NCBI RefSeq assembly: GCF_019457945.1
Contig: NZ_JAHZSU010000002.1
Coordinates: forward strand, 760,818-824,817
Source of the DNA: Ornithinimicrobium laminariae
GTDB lineage: Bacteria > Actinomycetota > Actinomycetes > Actinomycetales > Dermatophilaceae
Reading direction: 5' to 3'
Length of the DNA: 64,000 nt
The translations under genes were made by a program, and so were the position numbers. This document shows, piece by piece, positions 1 through 9,419 of the stretch (its first letter is position 1; the number at the start of each line of letters is the position of its first letter). The notes beneath the pieces are model-generated. The model made no database searches and was not told where the DNA came from. It saw only the letters and a list, made by a program, of their open reading frames with translations.

Positions 1-875
1 CCCCGGCACAACAGCAGGGCGAGGTCGCCATTCCTGCTGAGGCTGGTGAGGGCGGGGGTGATGGCCCCCTCTTCCCGACCATCACGCCTGACCCTGCGCA
101 GGCGGCCGCAGACATACCGGATCTGTATGACCGTGGCTGCCAGGTCGAAATCGCTGATTCAGAAGTCATATCGTGCCCGAGCGAGGTGGCTGATTCTGGC
201 GACCTCACCGTTGCATTGGTGGGCGACTCCAAGGCTGCCCAGTGGGCCTCGGCGTTTGATGAGGTCGCCGCTGAGGAAGGCTGGCGGCTAGTGAGCTACA
301 CCAAGTCCAGTTGCTCGTTCACCGATGCCGTGCAGTTGCGTGACGACGAACCCTACGAAGCCTGCGCAGAGTGGGGCGTCAACGTGGAAGAGCTCTTAAC
401 CACGAGTGAGCGTCCCGACGTTGTTGTCACAACCGCGGTGGCTGGTGGTGCGCAAGACGCCGATGGCAACCGCACTCCCGAAGCCTTGGCGCAGGGGTAT
501 GCCTCGCTCTGGGATCGACTCGGTGAAGAGGGCATTCCGGTCATCGCTTTGTCGGACACCCCCCAGCCAGGCACGGATACTCCGGTGTATGAGTGCGTGG
601 CTGACAACATGGACGACCCCAACGCCGAGTGCTCGTTTGGCTCCGGCGATGGCTCAGGCAGTGAAGCCTTGCGAGCCGGAGTTGACGCCTCAGACAACGC
701 GACCTATCTGGACATGAACCAGCACGTCTGCCCTGATGGGACCTGCCCAGCGGTGTACCGCAACGTGCTGACCTACCGACAGGGGTCGCACATCACCGAC
801 ACGCTGGTGCGGGTGCTGACACCAGAATTGTCGAGTGAGTTGGTGCCCGAGGTGGAGCGACTCACGAGTTCGTGA
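1..875 (+). CDS. Acyltransferase, SGNH-type C-terminal domain (5' partial)
   Basis: The reading frame is open from base 3, so only the C-terminal part of the gene is in the window. The visible part matches the SGNH hydrolase-like domain that follows the ten-helix acyltransferase-3 domain in OafA/YrhL/OatA-type proteins, which O-acetylate cell-surface sugars. The block I nucleophile motif reads VGDSKAAQW, with Lys where the family usually has His after GDS. A late GSHIT motif supplies the expected catalytic His near the C-terminus. Several cysteines in the domain fit an extracytoplasmic location. It precedes a polysaccharide locus, so it may acetylate that glycan. The membrane domain and the start lie outside the window. 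Confidence 0.75.
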   Translation, partial: PAQQQGEVAIPAEAGEGGGDGPLFPTITPDPAQAAADIPDLYDRGCQVEIADSEVISCPSEVADSGDLTVALVGDSKAAQWASAFDEVAAEEGWRLVSYTKSSCSFTDAVQLRDDEPYEACAEWGVNVEELLTTSERPDVVVTTAVAGGAQDADGNRTPEALAQGYASLWDRLGEEGIPVIALSDTPQPGTDTPVYECVADNMDDPNAECSFGSGDGSGSEALRAGVDASDNATYLDMNQHVCPDGTCPAVYRNVLTYRQGSHITDTLVRVLTPELSSELVPEVERLTSS

Positions 876-889
876 GCACGCTGCCGTGC

Positions 890-2863
890 TCAGGACTGGT
901 CGTCGGCCACCGTCAGAGAGCCCAGCGCCTTGCGGATAGCCATCCGCTGTTGGGTGGTGAGGCCCGGAGCGAACGTCCAGGTGGGCCGCACACCAAACCA
1001 GCGGTGGCATACATCAGAGGTCTCGAGGAGATCGACAGGTGTGGCATCGGCCGACGGCACGGCTACCTCAGGGTTCAACCACACCTCAACCTCAGTCGCG
1101 CTGACGTGGCACGGCAAGCCTTGGGCGAGCAACACAGCCCTGGGGTCAGTGATCACCACGCGAGTGACGTGCGCTTGAGTCAGGCGAGTGAGGGTTTCAA
1201 CATGCGCGTGGCGCTGCACCAGGTCGGCCCAGGAGGCATGCACATCGACCCGCTTGGCTTGGGCTAGGCCGACCTGTTCCTGATGCCACAGTGCGGTGCG
1301 CTCGGTGGTTTGGCTGCTCAGCATCTCTGGCACGGAGGCGACAGCCGTCAGGGTGGGCGCGGTTTCGCCTTCAGGAAAAGGAGCCAGATCGTTGCGAAAG
1401 TCTCCCACATAGGCGAGATCAAACTGGCGTGGAACCGGATGCTCGGGCAGGTTGCGAACGAACGAACTTGGCACTGTGAAATCAAGAGTCAGGCCCAGGT
1501 CGGTGCGGTTCCCAGACTCCAGCAAGTCGCGATGCCACGCCCGATAGGCGCTCCGGAAGGCATTGCGGTCGGGGTTGCTCCAGCCAAAGGTGAAGTCGCC
1601 GCGCGACAGGCTGCCCATCCGCAGTCGGGTGATAGCCAACGGGCTGTTGGTGTCGACGATGGGGCCGCTCAAGGCTTCGAGTCGCTCTGCATACTCGGAG
1701 TCGGCGCCCTTGCGAATGGGCAAGAACGTCCCGGTAGTCGCTAGCTCAGAGCGCCGGAACATCAGCGACGAGGCGTTCTTGCGGATCGGGGGATAGCCCA
1801 ACCACTGATGGGTGAGGTCGTCCTTGGCGCGGACCGCATTGCTGCGGCTTGCCGAGGCTTCTGGGTTGTCGAGGAGAGCTTGCACCTGCAACTCAATCCG
1901 CTGCGGGTGCGACCAGTCGTCTGCGTCTTGGGTGGTGATCATCTCACCGGAAGTCAGACCCAGAGCCGCCCGGCGGGCTAGATAACTTCCACTATTGACG
2001 GGCATGTCAAAGCTGGTCACCCGATCATCGAGCGCCACGGCTTGGGCGATGACGTCGGCAAACTCCGGGCCGGAGGCGTCATTGGCGATGATGATCTCCA
2101 TGTCCGCATAGGTCTGCGCCAGCATGGAGTTGATGGAGGTCAGCAGCCCCTCATCGGGGCGGAAGCAGGGCACCACGACGGTGACGAGCGGGCCGTGCGC
2201 GGTCCCAGCCTTGATGCTTGGTGCTTCAAGACGATCGAAGAAGTGGGTGACCGATGACTCGGTGGCCAAGGCGATGGGGGCCAGGCCAGCGTTGGTGAAT
2301 CGGCCGTTCATCTGGTCCAACCACGCTGAGTGCGAGGTTGAGTCACCGGTGACGGGGTTGGCCAGATCGATCTCAAGGTATTCGCGATTGATCGGCGGCA
2401 CGCGGTGCAGCACTGCGAGGGAGTTGCGCAGGTCCTCATGCCGCTGGGTGAGGAACAGGGCTTGAGCGGCAAGCAAGTGGTGGGCTGCTGGCAGCTGCTT
2501 AATCACTTCAGGCACTTGGGTGAGCCAGTGGTAGATCTCAGCGCCAGCGGCCAACTCGCGCTCATTGCGACTGCGGCCGGTCCACAACATCGCTAGGGCG
2601 GCCAGACCGCGAAGGTCCCAGCCAGACGTCTGCGCCGGGCGACCCTGACCCGGCTCAACGTGAGCGAGCAAAGATGCCGCATCCAAACGTCCGCGCGTGG
2701 CCTGCAGAGCGAGCGCGTCAGCGCCCTGCTCAGAGGAAAACCGCAAACCCACCTTGGCGACGACATCTCGCAAAGTGACGGCTTGATCGCGCAAGGTAGA
2801 AGTCGTCCAGCCCCCAGCCCCGCCCAGACCCGTGTTGATGTCCCACCACTGAGTCGTACTGAT
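890..2863 (-). CDS. GT2-family glycosyltransferase with C-terminal extension
   Basis: About 657 aa. An N-terminal helical region is followed by a GT-A fold glycosyltransferase 2 domain starting near PLVTVVVPCFRPDEG. It has the early Asp motif NDASG and a DADD metal/nucleotide motif. The C-terminal third (from about FDLAYVGDFR) resembles the equivalent part of the larger protein at 3438-6413, so the two are probably paralogues. The frame is open to 2956, but the best-placed ribosome site, GGAGG at 2873-2877, lies nine bases before an ATC codon at 2863 that gives an N-terminus I(M)STTQWWD. An in-frame GTG at 2872 directly abuts the GGAGG and a TTG lies at 2902. The start is therefore uncertain. 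The gene is divergent from the next one. Confidence 0.82.
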   Translation of the reverse strand: MSTTQWWDINTGLGGAGGWTTSTLRDQAVTLRDVVAKVGLRFSSEQGADALALQATRGRLDAASLLAHVEPGQGRPAQTSGWDLRGLAALAMLWTGRSRNERELAAGAEIYHWLTQVPEVIKQLPAAHHLLAAQALFLTQRHEDLRNSLAVLHRVPPINREYLEIDLANPVTGDSTSHSAWLDQMNGRFTNAGLAPIALATESSVTHFFDRLEAPSIKAGTAHGPLVTVVVPCFRPDEGLLTSINSMLAQTYADMEIIIANDASGPEFADVIAQAVALDDRVTSFDMPVNSGSYLARRAALGLTSGEMITTQDADDWSHPQRIELQVQALLDNPEASASRSNAVRAKDDLTHQWLGYPPIRKNASSLMFRRSELATTGTFLPIRKGADSEYAERLEALSGPIVDTNSPLAITRLRMGSLSRGDFTFGWSNPDRNAFRSAYRAWHRDLLESGNRTDLGLTLDFTVPSSFVRNLPEHPVPRQFDLAYVGDFRNDLAPFPEGETAPTLTAVASVPEMLSSQTTERTALWHQEQVGLAQAKRVDVHASWADLVQRHAHVETLTRLTQAHVTRVVITDPRAVLLAQGLPCHVSATEVEVWLNPEVAVPSADATPVDLLETSDVCHRWFGVRPTWTFAPGLTTQQRMAIRKALGSLTVADDQS

Positions 2864-3006
2864 CTTTCTCACCCTCCAGCTTTCGGCACGCCGATCTCGC
2901 AAGATCCCTTGTGGAAGAGGGTACGCGGTAGTGTGGATATTTAAGGCAGCCCGCAAGATGTTTTGCTTTCCATCGGGCTTTCAGCAAAGACGAAGTGGAG
3001 TTTTTT

Positions 3007-3441
3007 GTGCAGTCCAAGTTGCTGGTCGCTGCAATTGGCGCAGTCTCGCTAGTGCTTTCGGTTCTTGTTGTTGTCGGGGTTTCGTCGCAGCAATGGGTCC
3101 TCGTGGCGGTAGCCGCAGTCCTGCTCGTCAACGGCACACTCCTTGTAGCACTAGACGCTTGGCGTCGGGTGCGGATGACGCGCCGTATTGTGCGCAAGGA
3201 GCTAGCCAAGGAGCTCGCTCGCCAGTTGTCGGAGTCTGCGCCCGGCATGGATGACGAGGGGCTGGCGCGAGCAAACACGCCACACTTGATCGAACAGGCT
3301 GACCTGATCGGGTCGATGCGGGTGTTGCAGGCTCAGTACGTCGGCCGGATGGACCGCATGCAGGCCAGCATCGACGACGCTGTTCGTCGGCTTGAAGCGA
3401 CTGGGGACGCCTCAACTTCCTCCGACCAACAGGCTCGATGA
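3007..3441 (+). CDS. Small two-helix membrane protein with coiled-coil tail
   Basis: 144 aa from GTG 3007, chosen because GGAG at 2997-3000 lies six bases upstream; an in-frame GTG at 2995 would add four residues. Two hydrophobic segments (about residues 4-25 and 30-50) are followed by a basic stretch and a charged helical tail with heptad-like spacing. I recognise no family. The last four bases overlap the start of the large glycosyltransferase (ATGA), so the two are translationally coupled. This suggests a membrane partner or scaffold for that enzyme, which is inference. Confidence 0.7.
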   Translation: MQSKLLVAAIGAVSLVLSVLVVVGVSSQQWVLVAVAAVLLVNGTLLVALDAWRRVRMTRRIVRKELAKELARQLSESAPGMDDEGLARANTPHLIEQADLIGSMRVLQAQYVGRMDRMQASIDDAVRRLEATGDASTSSDQQAR

Positions 3442-6413
3442 ACTCCCCGATCACCTCAACGACTCAGCAGGTCGCGGCCGACCACGTCGCCGTCTCACGC
3501 AGGCGCCCCAGCAACGTCCTGGCTGTCACCGCACTACGGACCAAGTCGGTCTATGGCCGTGAGATTCTTGCCGAGTCCGCCTGGGCTGGCCATACCCCTG
3601 CAGAGCTTGAAGAGTGGGCGGCCGCAAACCCCACCGAGTTGCCCGAGGGGATGAATCCGCTCGGGCTGATGTCTTATGCCCGAGTGCAGGCCGTGCAGCT
3701 GGGCACGCCCGAGGATTATGCGCTGGCACGGACCATGTTGGAAGTGGCTATCCCGCAGGTTGAGCCGACAAAGGTTCCCTCGCTAGCGATCGAGATGCTG
3801 CTCAACCTGCGCATCCTCGATGGCGACGAGGCTGGAGGGTGGGAGCTGGTTGAGCACCCCAAAATGCGCTCTGGTGTGAAACTCAGCTCGCGTGCCGACC
3901 TGCTCAATCCCAACATGTTCGACGTTGATGATGACGCGGCCTGGATGGAGGCCTTCAGCGCCACCATCAACTCGCTGCCGATAAAGCCGTACTCTCTGCT
4001 GCCCAAGGGCGACCCCAAAGCCGTTGGCGGCGACCTGGCGATGGACCTACTGACCGTCCCGGACCTGGAGTATGTCGACCACCCAGCCCGCGTCACGATC
4101 TTAATGAGCGCATACCAACCTGGTCCGCCGCTGCTGACCGCAGTCCGCTCCGCGATCGAGCAGACCTGGCGCAATGTCGAATTGTTTGTCGTTGACGATG
4201 CCTCTGGCCCGGACTATGCGGACATCCTGGACCAGGTCGAAGCGATGGATCCGCGAGTCCACGTGATCCGCAAGGCGGTTAATGGCGGCACCTACCGGGC
4301 CCGCAACGCTGCGCTGCGCCGGTCCACGGGTGACTTCGTCATGACGCTGGATTCCGATGACTATTTGCACCCGCAAGGGGTGGAGTCGCTGGTCACGCCC
4401 CTGCTGAAGTGGCCTGGCCTAATGGCCACCCGCTCGCAAGGCATCCGGGTGACGGAGGAGCTGCAGTTCACTCGGCCCGGCTATCGCCCACGCTTCACTG
4501 CCGCGGCGTCGTTGATGTTCCGGCTGCCCTCGGTTGTTAGCCGCATCGGCTACTTCGACACCGCACGCAAGGGCGCCGACACTGAATATGCGCTGCGAAT
4601 TTTGGCGGCTTTTGGCCCCAAGACGCTCTACGACATCAAAGAGGTCTTCACCGTTTTGCGGTCGGGAGAAACTCTTTCTTCTGCGGAGTTTTCGCAAGGC
4701 TGGCGGCACGGAGCCAGGCACGAATACAAGTCCAACTACGGGCTGTGGCACGCCGCCATTAGCGCCGGCGAGGCTGACCCGTTCCTCGACCCCTTGGGCG
4801 AGCGCAAGTTCAACTTGCCGCGCCGGTGGGAAAAGCCAGCCGCGCCCATTCTCAAGCAGCCGGTTAAATACGACATTTGCTTTGCTGGCGATTGGCGCCG
4901 CTTCGGCGGGCCTCAGCGCTCCATGCTTGAGGAGATCGCGGCAGCCCATCAGGCCGGGCTCAAGGTCGCGGTGATGCACCTTGAAGCGTTCCGGTTTATG
5001 ACGCTCAAGGACGATCTGGCCTGTGACCCGGTCGTTGAGTTGGTCCGCGACGGCGTTGTTGAGTGGTTGCAGGTTGATGATGACGCTGACGTTGACGTGC
5101 TGATGGTGCGTTATCCGTCGCTTCTGCAATACCCGCCGCACGTTAAGCGTGCTGTGCGAGCCACGCAGGTGCTGATTATGGCTAACCAGGCTCCCTTGGA
5201 GCCAGACGGCAGTGACCAGCGCTATTCGGTGGTTGATGTCACTGAGCGCACGAAGGAACTTTTCGGTGTGGAGCCGACTTGGGTGCCACAGAGTCCACAC
5301 ATTCGCGCCGTGCTGCAAGGCCAAGACGAGCATGTCCGCCAGACCCCTTGGGACAACCCCGGCTTGATCGACGCCCACGCCTGGCACGCGCGCCCGCCGC
5401 GGCCATTGGGTGAACCGGTCGTGATCGGTCGCTATTCGCGAGATGACAAGATCAAATTCGCGAGTAACTACGAAGACTTTGTCGCCGGATATACCTTCGA
5501 TTCGGGTTATCAGGTCAACGTCATGGGTGGCTTTATCACCCTGCGCCGTTTGGCTCGCCAATCGGAACAATCCCTTGATTCCTTGCCTGAGAACATCTCG
5601 ATTTTGGACCACGGCTCTATTGACGTCTCCGAGTTTTTGGCTGGCCTCGACTTCTTCTTGTATCTCGACAACGCCGATGCCAATGAGGCTTTTGGCCGGG
5701 TCATTTTGGAGGCGGCTGCGAGCGGCGCACTGACGGTGGTGCACCCCAAGCACCGCTCCACCTTTGGCGACGCTGTCGACTACGCCTATCCCGGCGAGGC
5801 ACAAGAGCTCATCGCTGGTTATGCCGCAGACCCGCAGGCGTATGCGGATCGAGTGGCCCGCACCCGCGAAGCAGTCCAGGAGCGCTATGGGCATGCAGGG
5901 TTCGTGGCCAAGTTGCGCGAGTTGGTGCCAGCGGCCGAACCCGCCCCGGTGGTGACATCCATCGAGTCGTTGGGCCAGGTCTTGCCGGTCACGCTCGCCC
6001 TGCCGCGTTCTCCTGCTCGGCCCCGGACGCTGGAGCCATCGCTGAGCAGCAACACCGATCAGTTGAGCGTTACCGCAATGCCGGTGCGCGCCCTCGCTGA
6101 TGGCGAAGAGGCGGACTCATTTGCGGTGGTGCACGCAGGCGAATTTGCCGCCATCCTCGACTGGGCGGCCGATGCGGTCAGCAAGTTTGGCCGGGAAGAC
6201 CTGCACGCCTCGATGGTCGCTAGTGCCCCTGCCTCAGTCTTGGCGATCGTGACGGTTCGCGATGGACTGGCCTATCTCACCGCAGCAGCGCAGATCCATG
6301 GCGTTGAACGAGACGAGGGTCGGCTAGCCCTTGCAGGCCCGCATGGGCAGTTCGGTTGGGATGAGCGAGCCTGGTGGGCACGTGGTGGTCAGGCAACAAT
6401 CACCCTGACCTGA
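3438..6413 (+). CDS. Large two-domain glycosyltransferase (GT2 plus GT4-like)
   Basis: 991 aa. After about 210 residues of helical N-terminal region comes a GT2 domain starting RVTILMSAYQPG, with VDDASG and the catalytic-site motif LDSDDYLHP. The C-terminal half begins YDICFAGDWRRFGGPQRSM and ends in a GT-B nucleotide-binding half-domain whose DANEAFGRVILEAAASGA stretch carries the usual Glu-x7-Glu pattern. Two active domains suggest it adds two sugars or makes a repeating unit of a cell-surface polymer. It shares its architecture in part with the divergent protein at 890-2863. It overlaps the preceding membrane-protein gene by four bases and converges with the asparagine-synthase-like gene. 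Confidence 0.88.
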   Translation: MNSPITSTTQQVAADHVAVSRRRPSNVLAVTALRTKSVYGREILAESAWAGHTPAELEEWAAANPTELPEGMNPLGLMSYARVQAVQLGTPEDYALARTMLEVAIPQVEPTKVPSLAIEMLLNLRILDGDEAGGWELVEHPKMRSGVKLSSRADLLNPNMFDVDDDAAWMEAFSATINSLPIKPYSLLPKGDPKAVGGDLAMDLLTVPDLEYVDHPARVTILMSAYQPGPPLLTAVRSAIEQTWRNVELFVVDDASGPDYADILDQVEAMDPRVHVIRKAVNGGTYRARNAALRRSTGDFVMTLDSDDYLHPQGVESLVTPLLKWPGLMATRSQGIRVTEELQFTRPGYRPRFTAAASLMFRLPSVVSRIGYFDTARKGADTEYALRILAAFGPKTLYDIKEVFTVLRSGETLSSAEFSQGWRHGARHEYKSNYGLWHAAISAGEADPFLDPLGERKFNLPRRWEKPAAPILKQPVKYDICFAGDWRRFGGPQRSMLEEIAAAHQAGLKVAVMHLEAFRFMTLKDDLACDPVVELVRDGVVEWLQVDDDADVDVLMVRYPSLLQYPPHVKRAVRATQVLIMANQAPLEPDGSDQRYSVVDVTERTKELFGVEPTWVPQSPHIRAVLQGQDEHVRQTPWDNPGLIDAHAWHARPPRPLGEPVVIGRYSRDDKIKFASNYEDFVAGYTFDSGYQVNVMGGFITLRRLARQSEQSLDSLPENISILDHGSIDVSEFLAGLDFFLYLDNADANEAFGRVILEAAASGALTVVHPKHRSTFGDAVDYAYPGEAQELIAGYAADPQAYADRVARTREAVQERYGHAGFVAKLRELVPAAEPAPVVTSIESLGQVLPVTLALPRSPARPRTLEPSLSSNTDQLSVTAMPVRALADGEEADSFAVVHAGEFAAILDWAADAVSKFGREDLHASMVASAPASVLAIVTVRDGLAYLTAAAQIHGVERDEGRLALAGPHGQFGWDERAWWARGGQATITLT

Positions 6414-6416
6414 GCG

Positions 6417-7970
6417 TTATAGGCTGGTGGGTCCGGTGACCCAGGTCTTGCGGCCATCTGTCGGCGCGAACATCGGCCGGAACTGAGGTTGGTCGGCAAA
6501 GGTTGCGTGATAGAGGGCCTTGCCAACCAGGTGCTCCTGGGGCAAACGAAGCATGATCTCGAGGAGCCGGCGGTCGTTGAAGGCTGGAATGCACCGGTGG
6601 CTCTGATCGGCGTCGACGAACTTGCCGTAGCCCCATTTGCCGATGCGTAACTCCCAGTAGGCAACGTTGTGCTGGTCGTAACCAGCCAGGCTGGCGTGCG
6701 AGAAGTCCGTGTAGTCCAAGTAGCGGTCAAAGGAGTCGAGGTAACGCTTCACGGTAGTGAAGTTGTCGCCCAACCAGAACCGGGCGTACCAAGCAGGGTC
6801 GGGCTCTCGATAGTCCCTGACTCGAGTCATCGTGGTGCCGATCTCACCGGCGAGGGAGTTCACATGGGTGAAGTCGCGCGGCAGATCGGCCCACATGGCG
6901 TGCGCTGCGCCGTGCGAGGCGTAAAGGTGAGGATGCACCCGACGGTGGATCTCGGCATACGGCGAATCAGCGCTGGGATTGCGCCACTGCAGCACGCGGT
7001 GCTGGATGCCAAGTCGCGAGGCCAGCTCGTTGGCTTCAAAGACGTCGGCTGCGGCACTTGGCGCGGAGTCTTTGGGGTTGTAATAGGTGAAGGTGAAGTC
7101 GCTGGAGCGCAGGTGGGGGTAGAGGTGAGCCAACATCGTGGTGCTGTCGAGGCCGCCGGTGAGGCTGACCCCGACCTTGGGGCGTTGGGCAATCAGGCCA
7201 AGGTAGGCGCTGAAGCGCTCGCGGAAGTCTCGATAGACAGTCGCGACATCGTCGGTGCGTTGGTTCTCCTCCCAAGGCCAGAACCTACGGTGTGTGGCGG
7301 CACCGGGATTGCGACGATCGACTTCGAGCAGGCAGTTGGGCATGACCGGTCGCACCCCAGCGAAGGGAGTCATCATCCCAGGCAGATAGGTGACGCCTCG
7401 GGGCCGCAGTTGCTTGATTTCCTTGGTGACGGCACTCAGGTCTTTGCGGCGTGACAGGTTGGCTGCCGCAGCCACCAGCGTGGGGGACGAGCCATAGACA
7501 AAACCCTTGATGGTGGTCGCATAGAAGGAGCCTTGACTGCCCATCGTGTCCGGGACGATCCAGCACAGCGGGGATTGAGCGAACGTGGAGTAGGACGGTT
7601 GCCGTTGACCGTGCAACAGGAGCATGGTCCACCGACCAGCGAGGTATGCGGCCTGCCGGACGGCTTCTTCGGGGCCTAGGCGGTCTAGCGTCTGACTAAT
7701 CTGCTCGGCGATCTCAGTGACTCTGGATTCGGCGTGATCCACGTCAATGGGGTCACCGAGGAAAAGGACCCGTCCGCTTGCTTTAGCAGCGGACAGCGTC
7801 ACCTTGGTGCGCGGGTTTGTCCACAGCGAAAAGCCATCTACCTGCAGGGTCTTCCACCCATGCACAAGGTCTGGCGGGCTCTGGCGACCAGAGAGGAGCA
7901 AATAACCGTGGCCAAAGGCGCCATCGACGACGGCTTGCCGCCAAGCAGAATCGGCTGTTGCGGTTTCGAT
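6417..7970 (-). CDS. Asparagine synthase-related amidotransferase/ligase
   Basis: About 517 aa. The C-terminal half has the PP-loop ATP-pyrophosphatase motif SLTGGLDSTT, the mark of asparagine-synthetase-type adenylating enzymes. The N-terminal half resembles the class II glutaminase fold but I see no N-terminal catalytic Cys, so it probably does not hydrolyse glutamine. Such proteins form amide bonds on peptides, antibiotics or sugars. The frame is open to 8126, but that start leaves 22 bp to the divergent ATP-grasp gene. AAAGGAG followed six bases later by an ATC codon at 7970 gives a natural N-terminus (ETATADSAWR). I therefore place the start there, with doubt. Neighbouring ATP-grasp genes support a role in decorating the glycan with amides. 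Confidence 0.82.
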   Translation of the reverse strand: METATADSAWRQAVVDGAFGHGYLLLSGRQSPPDLVHGWKTLQVDGFSLWTNPRTKVTLSAAKASGRVLFLGDPIDVDHAESRVTEIAEQISQTLDRLGPEEAVRQAAYLAGRWTMLLLHGQRQPSYSTFAQSPLCWIVPDTMGSQGSFYATTIKGFVYGSSPTLVAAAANLSRRKDLSAVTKEIKQLRPRGVTYLPGMMTPFAGVRPVMPNCLLEVDRRNPGAATHRRFWPWEENQRTDDVATVYRDFRERFSAYLGLIAQRPKVGVSLTGGLDSTTMLAHLYPHLRSSDFTFTYYNPKDSAPSAAADVFEANELASRLGIQHRVLQWRNPSADSPYAEIHRRVHPHLYASHGAAHAMWADLPRDFTHVNSLAGEIGTTMTRVRDYREPDPAWYARFWLGDNFTTVKRYLDSFDRYLDYTDFSHASLAGYDQHNVAYWELRIGKWGYGKFVDADQSHRCIPAFNDRRLLEIMLRLPQEHLVGKALYHATFADQPQFRPMFAPTDGRKTWVTGPTSL

Positions 7971-8148
7971 GGTCGGCTCCTTTGTGCGGCAAGCATGCTC
8001 TGTGGGCCAGAGTAATGCCCCACGAGAGTGCCGGTGTGTGAGAGTGATAACTCTGCAGGCCGTGGGATAACCTCGCGTCAAGACTGGACGATTGCCGACT
8101 CGCAAAACTGACGAGCCACGAGGCAATCAGGCTGAGCGCTAGAGGAGC

Positions 8149-9339
8149 ATGGTGGCCAAAATCTCTCCCAACCTGGTGCGCCGACTCCCTGGAATCGGGT
8201 GGCGCCAAGAGGAGTTGGACAAGCGCAAAGCCGAGATAGCTGACCTGCGTGCTCAGGTCCGTGCGGCGGACAAGGCCCGGGCAGAGCAATTGCGCAAGGC
8301 GCGGGCCAAGATAGCCAAGCAGGCAACCCAAATCGAACGGCTAAAGCTCAAAGCGACGCCGGCCAATGAGTTAAACCGAGTGCGCACCCGTAGTGAAAAG
8401 AATGCCTCGTTTGCCGTGTTGCTCAGCGAATTGCGCCGCCTGAGTGTGGCCGCTCGCTCGGTCGACCCAGACTTCACCTTGCCCATGAGGCACCTGACGC
8501 TGAAGTTGCACAACTATCGACTGGCCGCCAGCCACGGGGTCGCAGTGCCCGACATCTACAGGGTGTGGGCAACGCGTGAGCAGATTGAGTTGAGCGATCT
8601 GCCAGAGAAGTTTGTTATCAAGTCCGATGGTGGTGCTAGCGGTAAAGGGGTTTTGCCGCTAATCCGGGTGGGGGCTGATGCGTTCGAGCTGGCAGACGGC
8701 ACCAAGACCTTTAGCGCGGAGCAAGTGCGCTCACACCTCACACAGAAATCGCTCAAGGGTCCCTACTTCGCCGAGCAGTTCCTTGATCAACCCAGTGGTG
8801 GCGCCATCCCGGATGACATCAAGCTCTATGCCTTCTACGGCGACGTCCAGATGACCCTGCTGCGAGCGGTCCCCGAGCACGCCAAGCTGGCGACAATGCG
8901 ACGCCGCTATCTGGCTGCGGACGGCACGGACTTAGGCGACGTGATGCCCGGGGCCACGGTGGATAGCAACATCGCGATCCCGCGTGACTATGCAGCGATG
9001 ATCGAGCAAGCCGCCCACCTCAGCCGGGCAGCGGGCACGGCCTTCGTGCGCGTCGACTTCTACCAAACCGGGTCAGGGCCGGTGCTTGGCGAACTCACCC
9101 GTGCGCCCGGTGAACCACAACTTCACGCGCCGAGCCTGGACCGAGCGATGGGCCAGGCCTGGGATCGCGCCCGACTGCGTCTTGAGACTGACATCGCGCA
9201 CGGACGGCCTTATGGTCGGTTGTACGGTGATCACCCTGCACCGAACCCCTACCCCAAGCAGCATTGGACCCATGATCCAGGTCATCTGGCTTGGGCGCCC
9301 CGTGAACAGCCCTGCGGCCATTGGTGTCGCCCAGGCTGA
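8149..9339 (+). CDS. TupA-like ATP-grasp protein 1
   Basis: 396 aa from ATG 8149 behind AGAGGAG. Residues about 20-70 form a charged coiled coil. The rest is an ATP-grasp domain of the TupA-like type, with KLHNYRLAASHG, the glycine-rich loop KSDGGASGKGVLPL, the IPDDIKLYAFYGD segment and the metal-binding RVDFY...LGELTRAPG region. TupA is implicated in Bacillus teichuronopeptide synthesis. ATP-grasp enzymes join a carboxylate to an amine through an acyl phosphate. It is the first of three tandem paralogues, probably ligases acting on a glycan carboxylate. The substrate is not deducible from sequence. Confidence 0.85.
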   Translation: MVAKISPNLVRRLPGIGWRQEELDKRKAEIADLRAQVRAADKARAEQLRKARAKIAKQATQIERLKLKATPANELNRVRTRSEKNASFAVLLSELRRLSVAARSVDPDFTLPMRHLTLKLHNYRLAASHGVAVPDIYRVWATREQIELSDLPEKFVIKSDGGASGKGVLPLIRVGADAFELADGTKTFSAEQVRSHLTQKSLKGPYFAEQFLDQPSGGAIPDDIKLYAFYGDVQMTLLRAVPEHAKLATMRRRYLAADGTDLGDVMPGATVDSNIAIPRDYAAMIEQAAHLSRAAGTAFVRVDFYQTGSGPVLGELTRAPGEPQLHAPSLDRAMGQAWDRARLRLETDIAHGRPYGRLYGDHPAPNPYPKQHWTHDPGHLAWAPREQPCGHWCRPG

Positions 9340-9419
9340 GGGATCGTGAATCAAAGGAGATTCGTGAAGATTGTGCCCCCTGGCTTTAGTTGGTCGGTCC
9401 CGATGGGATTTGTGATGGC

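Noticed and set aside
4419..5894. Long minus-strand frame of 491 codons
   Set aside because: It lies opposite the well-supported glycosyltransferase at 3438-6413, has no ribosome site and shows no domain pattern; GC-rich codon bias leaves antisense frames open.
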